A DNA stretch of 15,312 bases from Rodentolepis nana (Eukaryota > Platyhelminthes > Cestoda > Cyclophyllidea > Hymenolepididae), in contig UZAE01014306.1 in the NCBI GenBank assembly GCA_900617975.1, forward strand, positions 1-15,312. Direction: 5' to 3'. Positions 10,669-15,312 of this stretch are shown in pieces. The translations under genes were made by a program, and so were the position numbers. Every line of letters begins with the position of its first letter. Within the stretch, counting starts at the first letter, position 1. The notes beneath the pieces were generated by a model. The model was not told the DNA's origin. It worked only from the letters and a program-made list of their open reading frames with translations, and made no database searches.

Positions 10669-11512
10669 ATTACCAATACATGCTACCTGCAAAATGACTT
10701 CGTGAATTCTGAAAATATCCGTAAAAGTCAATGAAAAAAAATTATATTTCTTATGCTTATTGAATTGCAGTCACTTGAGTGGATAATGCAATTTTCACGC
10801 CTGTCATTCAGTCTGTCAGGGACAACAGCACAAGGTGCTTAAAAATACATCTGTATCCGATATATACAAATATTTAAGAAATAAAAACCCCTGGTCAAAT
10901 TTTAATGGCAAATTCTATGGCAATTTTACTTCGTTATTTAGCCAAAACTGAAATTAATTCATTGGGACTTCATAATATTTTAGTAAGCTACTTTAGGCGT
11001 ATCCCAATTAATCACATTTGTAACTCAACGGATTTTTTAATAAATACATTTACATAGCTTGAGAGATTAACGTAAACGAAAGAGTTTGTTTAATGATTCT
11101 TCGAACTGGGAAAATCAAGGGGAGATGAAGTAATTTGAGTTGCCGGAGAACAGAGGGAAACATAAATTGTGGGTAAGGGTTTTACGACACTAAGTGATGT
11201 GAAGACTGAGGCTTAAAATCTATTACTTTAGGGTTAGATAAGCTATCAAGTGGCTTTGATTTTAACAAACCACTTAAGTACACCTGATGACTTTCATACT
11301 AAAACGTATTTCTTTATTTGACGAATATATGTAAGTCTATGAATTTGAACTGTAACTCTTAATTGAGTCATTTATCAATTTCAGTTATTTCTTAACGGAA
11401 TTTCATTATCTGTTTTACATTCACCTTCTAACATACTTTATACTTCCTCCTTCATTTATGTAACGTTCATTTTAATTAATATGTTCTTTTAGTTTTCTGA
11501 TGCTAACCTTAC

Positions 11513-11580
11513 CAGTCTCTGAGGGGCCAATCAATTTAATGATATCATGCCGTACTCTTAATCGATCAAAACATTGATAA
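11513..11580 (-). other. Candidate internal exon, unrecognised
   Basis: On the minus strand a strong acceptor-like ACCGATTTCAG is followed by 68 bases coding YQCFDRLRVRHDIIKLIG and PSET, then a donor-like GTAAGG at 11512-11507. The open frame extends further both ways (about 11660-11472). I do not recognise the protein and cannot find partner exons, so this may be coincidence. Confidence 0.2.
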
Positions 11581-11853
11581 CTGAAATCGGTGAGAAGTGC
11601 TTTCTCAAAGTATATAAACAGACGCTCTCTTGCCAAAAAAAGTCTGCGTCTTAGCCACACTTAACATGTCGCTCCTACGACATTTGAAAAAATTGAACTC
11701 CTTGTGTCAAGTCCAGACACGACTGCACAAATCAATGGTTGATACGATTTTAAGACGATATCAGGTGTCACTGGCGTGTTTCCAACGAAACACTTGATTT
11801 TTCAAGTGAATGCTGCTGTCTTTCGATCCAATTTCATTGATTGATGGAGGCGT

Positions 11854-11873
11854 GGGTGGATGGATGGATGGAC
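11854..11873. repeat. Short GGAT tetranucleotide repeat
   Basis: The plus strand reads gggtggatggatggatggac, about four units of GGAT/GATG. Confidence 0.75.
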
Positions 11874-12429
11874 TCACAGTCATTTCAAATAACGATATTC
11901 GATTTAAATGATTGAAAGTAATTCATCTCATCTCTAAAACTAATTTTCGCTAATAGTATCCAATTAATTGACCTCTTTCGCTACCAGATTTTTTTGTTAC
12001 GTTAGTTACTCTGTAAATAGATTCTGCTTACATAGATTCCGGTGGGAAGGGGTTTTCAGGAGAAGTACTTGTGGTTTGGTTACTAATTGGCTCCTTAATG
12101 AATCAATTATCAATTGAAGTTCGTTTGCCTCCTTCAACCTTGTTTATATGTGTAGGCAATGCTATTTTTAGATCAAATTCATCAGCATTCTTTCACTTAG
12201 TGTTAATAATGGAAGTGATCTGATTAAAAGCCAGCTCCCAGCCATTTAACTCAATAACAACTTGCTTAATTTATCGGCACTTTGCAAAATTACTCAACAG
12301 TAATTACTTAAGTCAATTTGTTTTTATCTATCACTTAGGCTGATCGTTTGATATCATCGACCCTATTAATGAAAATCTCACTTTTGCGAGTTTATCGCTT
12401 ACTGCAACCTTGCCGTTCGTGCATAGTAG

Positions 12430-13247
12430 TGTTTTGCCAAAAATGAGATTAAGAAGGTTGGTGGAGAATTTTGTGGATTGCGAGGGGGATGCGGCAGGAG
12501 GGGGGAAAATGTGGAAGAAGTGGAGGAGCAGAATAAGACGGCGGTGAGGTACCCCATACATTGACAAATTTTAATGGAGTTCGGTATTCCAAAGCCTTGG
12601 TACGTTTCTTCAGTCATGGTTGCAGCGACTCGGATGTGGGTTTAGTAGCAGAATTGCTATTGGCCTATCTTTAGTGCAGCTTGTTACAAAACATGGTCAC
12701 AAATTAGAGCTGGGAGATAACGAAAGACTAGGTAAAGAGCCATTGGTACAGGTTCTTGTGCGCATTCAGCCAACTTCGGCCAACAAATTTGATATAGAGG
12801 GAGTGGAGACAGTGAAGGTATTGGTAGGATCCACTGCAGTAAGGAAAGAGGGAGAGGGGGTGAAGGAGGATGAAGGAGAAGAGGAGGAGGAGGGGGTGGA
12901 AGAAGAAGAGGAAGATGGAGAAAGAGGTGGAGAAGGGAAAGAAGTGGAAGAAGAAGAAGATGCACAGGAAGAGGAAAAACATGAAGGGAGAGAAAAAAGA
13001 AATGAAAGTGGAGGTCAAAGAAGAAACGTATGAAAAAGTCGAAAGATGAGTTGAAGTAGAGCAAGAACTGGACGAAGAAGAAGAAGAGGAAGGGGGAGGA
13101 GTGGAATTGGGAGGAAGTGCCGTAGAGGAGGAGAAGAAGATAGAATTGGAGGGCACCAGGATACAGATGGATACAGCGACGGAAATGAGTAGTGACAAGA
13201 TAAAGGCGACGAAGAGGGTACGATTCAATGAAATAGTCTCTCTTTAA
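12430..13247 (+). CDS. Hypothetical Glu-rich protein with RVRF motif (tentative three-exon model)
   Basis: Proposed exons are about 12430-12543, 12614-13027 and 13062-13247. The first intron (70 bp) has donor GTGAGG and acceptor TTTCTTCAG. The second (34 bp) has donor GTATGA and an acceptor ending GTAGAG; it removes a TGA in each of two frames and keeps the frame open. The middle exon starts with an ordinary-looking region (LELGDNERLGKEPLVQVLVR, PTSANKFDIEGVETV) and then becomes almost pure Glu/Gly/Lys. The last exon has more Glu, then SDKIKATKRVRFNEIVSL and a TAA. KRVRF fits the RVxF docking consensus for protein phosphatase 1. No start codon is identified, and a TAG lies just before 12430, so a further upstream exon is needed. 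I recognise no family. The purine-rich strand alone would produce Glu/Lys/Gly, so coding status is likely but not certain. Confidence 0.42.
12838..13155 (+). repeat. Polypurine (GA-rich) low-complexity tract
   Basis: The plus strand is overwhelmingly G and A, with many GAGGAGG and GAAGAAG units and several G4-G5 runs, interrupted only by isolated pyrimidines. It encodes the Glu-rich part of the tentative protein. Long mirror-like polypurine tracts can form triplex DNA, and the G runs may form quadruplexes; both are inferences from composition. Confidence 0.8.
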
Positions 13248-13559
13248 AATTTGACCTGGGAATTTCGACTCTGGCCACGGAATATCTATTGTGTTTCGGA
13301 TTTGGTGGCTTTTGAAGAGTTACAATTAGCTTACCTCAAGTGGCAAAACTTATGGGGAAGGCACTGTTCTGGATTAGGACCCGAAGTGCACCAACAGTAT
13401 TGGAGGGAGCTTTTGACGAGATTACTTATGGTTCGTAAAGGTGGTGAGAGTTGTGGTGGTGGCGAGAAACCGGCGGAGGCTATGTTTAAGAGTACTGAGT
13501 TTCATTCAACGATGGGACCTTGGGCACAGTGGATCTACATTGCGGAAGTCAATCCCCAG
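13248..13559 (+). CDS. Unrecognised open segment ending at a perfect splice donor
   Basis: Immediately after the TAA of the Glu-rich segment, and in the same frame, an open stretch codes a Trp-rich amphipathic sequence (LTWEFRLWPRNIYCVSDL, EELQLAYLKWQNLWGRH, QQYWRELLTRLLMVRKGG, GPWAQWIYIAEVNPQ). It ends in CAG followed by GTAAGT at 13560-13565. There is no ATG near its start. It may be an exon of the same gene, reached by splicing around the TAA (one possible intron is 13218-13340, GTACGA to CTCAAG), or a separate gene's exon. A possible downstream exon starts at 13896 after CTTTTCCACAG, though a direct join would stop after one codon. Function unknown. Confidence 0.4.
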
Positions 13560-14053
13560 GTAAGTCAACACACACGTAGGTCACATGGCTATTGCCCCTC
13601 TGACCTCAACATGGTGGCATGGTGAACTACTGGTGATGACTTTTGGTTAATTCAACCCAAGTGCTTTTGACCAACCAACATTGGTGGGTCAGCGAGTGAA
13701 TGAGAGGACCGTCTGGCAATTTATGAATGGGCTTTTCTCTCTTCTGGGCCACGTTTCAAGATGAAATGTCTGCCGAAGAGTGGGCAGGGGGTGCGAGTTA
13801 CAAATAGGGCTTGAGAAAGTCATTGCCTTTCTTACACGTCATCTTCCACTTCCGGAGGGTACAATTCAAATCAACTTCATCCCACTTTTCCACAGACATG
13901 ACAGTGCTGAAACCTCAGTCCATCTCTAAGAGACGCTTCCTCACCCCTGACCATACCACATCAGCCTAGAGGAGTGAAGAGGAATTGAAATGAAACATGA
14001 CGATAGTTATCAACATAGGTGTGAATTATCGTTATTACCTTTGGTTAGACAAA
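13560..14053. other. Region between the plus-strand open segment and mariner copy 2
   Basis: Probably intron or 3' end of the plus-strand gene. It holds a strong acceptor-like tract (cccacttttccacag, ending 13895) followed by an ATG at 13898 and an open frame (MTVLKPQSISKRRFLTPDH) that stops at TAG 13967-13969; that frame is also open upstream to about 13810. Other short coding-like pieces occur near 13690-13800. No exon join could be confirmed. Confidence 0.35.
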
Positions 14054-14083
14054 TATTAGGTTGGCAACTAAGTCATTGTCGTT
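14054..14083. repeat. 5' TIR of mariner copy 2 with TA target site
   Basis: TA then TTAGGTTGGCAACTAAGTCA and TTGTCG. It differs from the copy 1 5' end at the third base and by one C-to-T change. Confidence 0.88.
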
Positions 14084-15312
14084 TTTGTTGACGGATTCGC
14101 TCTATACTTTCTTTTGTTTTGTTAACGTGGCCAGAGCATCTAACCTATATTTTTTTCTTACTGTATGGGCTTCTAGGTTAATTAGTAAAAAATTTGTTTA
14201 GTTCTTTAGTTTTGTTTTTGTCCCAATTTAAAAATGAAAGAACAGGACGTGCACTTCCGACACATTTTATTGTATTACTTCCGAAAAGGCAAGAACGCAT
14301 CGCAAGCACAAAAGAAGTTATGTGCCGTATATGGAGATGAAGCCTTAAAAGAAAGGCAGTGTCGAAATTGGTTTGAAAGATTTCGTTCCGGTGATTTTTC
14401 ACGGAAAAGTTCACAACGATCTGGCCGCCCAGTCGAAGTGGATGAAACCCATATCAAGGCCATTATCGATTCAAATCGTCACAGCACAACACGAGATATT
14501 GCAGAGAAGCTCAATGTGTCGCATACATGCATTGAAAAGAATTAAAAACCCTTGGTTATGTGAAGAAACTTGATTTATGGATCCCTCACCAGTTAAAGGA
14601 AATTCATTTGACGCAACGGATTAGCATCTGTGATTCGCCGCTACTGAAACGCAATGAGAATGATCCATTTCCGAGGAAGAACCTAGTTACTGGCGACGAA
14701 AGTGGATAGTTTATAACAATGTTACTCGTAAGAGATCATGGGTGAAGCAAGATCAACCAGCCCAAACAGTATGAAAAGCAGAGATTCACCAAAAAAAGGT
14801 TATGCTGTCAGTGTGGTGGGATCACAAAGGAATTTTGTATTTTGAAGTCATGCCGCAGAACCAAACGATAAATTCAAATGTGCATGTTGAACAACTCGAA
14901 AAACTGAAGGATGCAATTGAAGATAAGCGGCCGGCATTATCAAATCGGAAGGGTGTTGTTTTCCATCATGATAACCCAAGGCCCCCGCACACATCTTTGG
15001 TTACTCGGCAAAAATGATTGGAACTGGGTTGGGATGTTTTGTCACACCCACCATAAAGCCCTGACCTTGCGCCTTCGGATTACCATTTGTTTCGTTCCAT
15101 GCAAAACTCTTTAAATGGTAAAATTTGTAACAACGCGGATGATGTCGGATCACACCTAATTCAGTTTTTTAATAGCAAAGACCAGACATTTTACGAAGGG
15201 GGAATTTTTACTCTGCCAGAACGATGGAAAAAGGTCATCGACAAGAACGGCCAATATCTAATTGAATAAAGTTATATTTTTAAACAAAATTCCGAATTTG
15301 CCTTCTTATTTG
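14056..15312 (+). mobile_element. Mariner transposon, copy 2, cut by the right window edge
   Basis: A TA at 14054-14055 precedes the 5' TIR (TTAGGTTGGCAACTAAGTCA). The sequence follows copy 1 almost base for base in the opposite orientation, with only a few differences, including a net 3-bp difference near 14533-14549. The window ends 30 bp short of the point matching the 3' terminus of copy 1, so the right TIR is not seen. Full length would be about 1287 bp. Confidence 0.92.
14234..15269 (+). pseudogene. Mariner transposase, inactivated (copy 2)
   Basis: The ATG at 14234 begins the DNA-binding region (RSGRPVEVDE, LNVSHTCIE), which ends early at a TAA at 14543-14545 after a one-base loss relative to the expected frame. 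The catalytic half is broken by a one-base loss at about 14700 just after TGDE, a TGA at 14772-14774, a TGA at 15015-15017 and a TAA at 15054-15056. The aspartate codons of the triad are at 14695, 14970 and 15078. There are 35 residues between the second and third, one more than the usual 34, because of an extra codon in DNPRPPH (usual DNARPH). The family stop follows LIE at 15267-15269. Confidence 0.92.

Larger units (their letters stand above)
10450..12429. other. AT-rich intergenic region upstream of TBL3
   Basis: It must contain the TBL3 promoter (minus strand), but no clear promoter element can be pointed to. An AG acceptor-like site (GGATTTTAG) lies on the minus strand at 10491-10492, 42 bases before the ATG. 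A TA-rich run sits at 10651-10668 and a short GGAT/GATG repeat at 11854-11873. One weak candidate exon lies at 11513-11580. Otherwise I see nothing in it. Confidence 0.5.

Noticed and set aside
12571..12640. Plus-strand frame MEFGIPKPWYVSSVMVAATR
   Set aside because: It looks protein-like but stops at 12647 and overlaps the proposed 70-bp intron; it cannot be joined in frame to the following open region without extra assumptions.
12684..13228. Long minus-strand open frames rich in Ser, Pro, Leu and Phe
   Set aside because: They are antisense readings of the polypurine tract; the composition follows from the pyrimidine-rich strand and shows no conserved motif.
6225..15312. Segmental duplication as the origin of the two mariner copies
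   Set aside because: Similarity stops exactly at the TIR/TA borders seen at three ends, which fits separate transposition rather than duplication of flanking DNA.
1..15312. CRISPR arrays, bacterial operons, attachment sites
   Set aside because: The window is clearly eukaryotic with spliced genes; no regularly spaced repeats were seen.

Overview
The window is animal nuclear DNA, most likely from a flatworm (Platyhelminthes, perhaps a cestode or trematode). One conserved gene on the minus strand can be rebuilt in 18 exons. Many of its introns are only 31-39 bp with GT...AG ends, mixed with introns of 0.3-2 kb, and this mix is typical of parasitic flatworms. The taxon call is an inference; no rRNA or mitochondrial marker is present.

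Layout: (1) 1-~1090, minus strand: a decayed fragment of a non-LTR (jockey-like) retrotransposon reverse transcriptase, running off the left edge. (2) ~1091-2283: mostly featureless, with one weak candidate exon. (3) 2284-10449, minus strand: a complete TBL3/UTP13 gene, coding for a WD40 protein of the UTP-B complex of the small-subunit processome. The exons sum to 2637 nt (878 codons plus stop) with every phase matching. (4) 6225-7514: a full-length but dead mariner transposon in intron 13 of that gene, same strand. (5) 10450-12429: AT-rich intergenic DNA with one weak candidate exon. (6) ~12430-13559, plus strand: a probable poorly conserved gene with a Glu-rich low-complexity product and an RVRF-type motif, followed by a second open segment ending at a perfect splice donor. 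(7) 14056-15312, plus strand: a second copy of the same mariner, inverted relative to the first and cut by the right edge about 30 bp before its end.

The genes do not form an operon or functional system. TBL3/UTP13 is a housekeeping ribosome-biogenesis gene, and the transposons are passengers. The best leads are the two mariner copies with shared disabling lesions but separate insertion sites (mobilisation in trans), a predicted GC-AG intron in TBL3, and the unrecognised Glu-rich gene. I found no evidence of a new multi-gene system.
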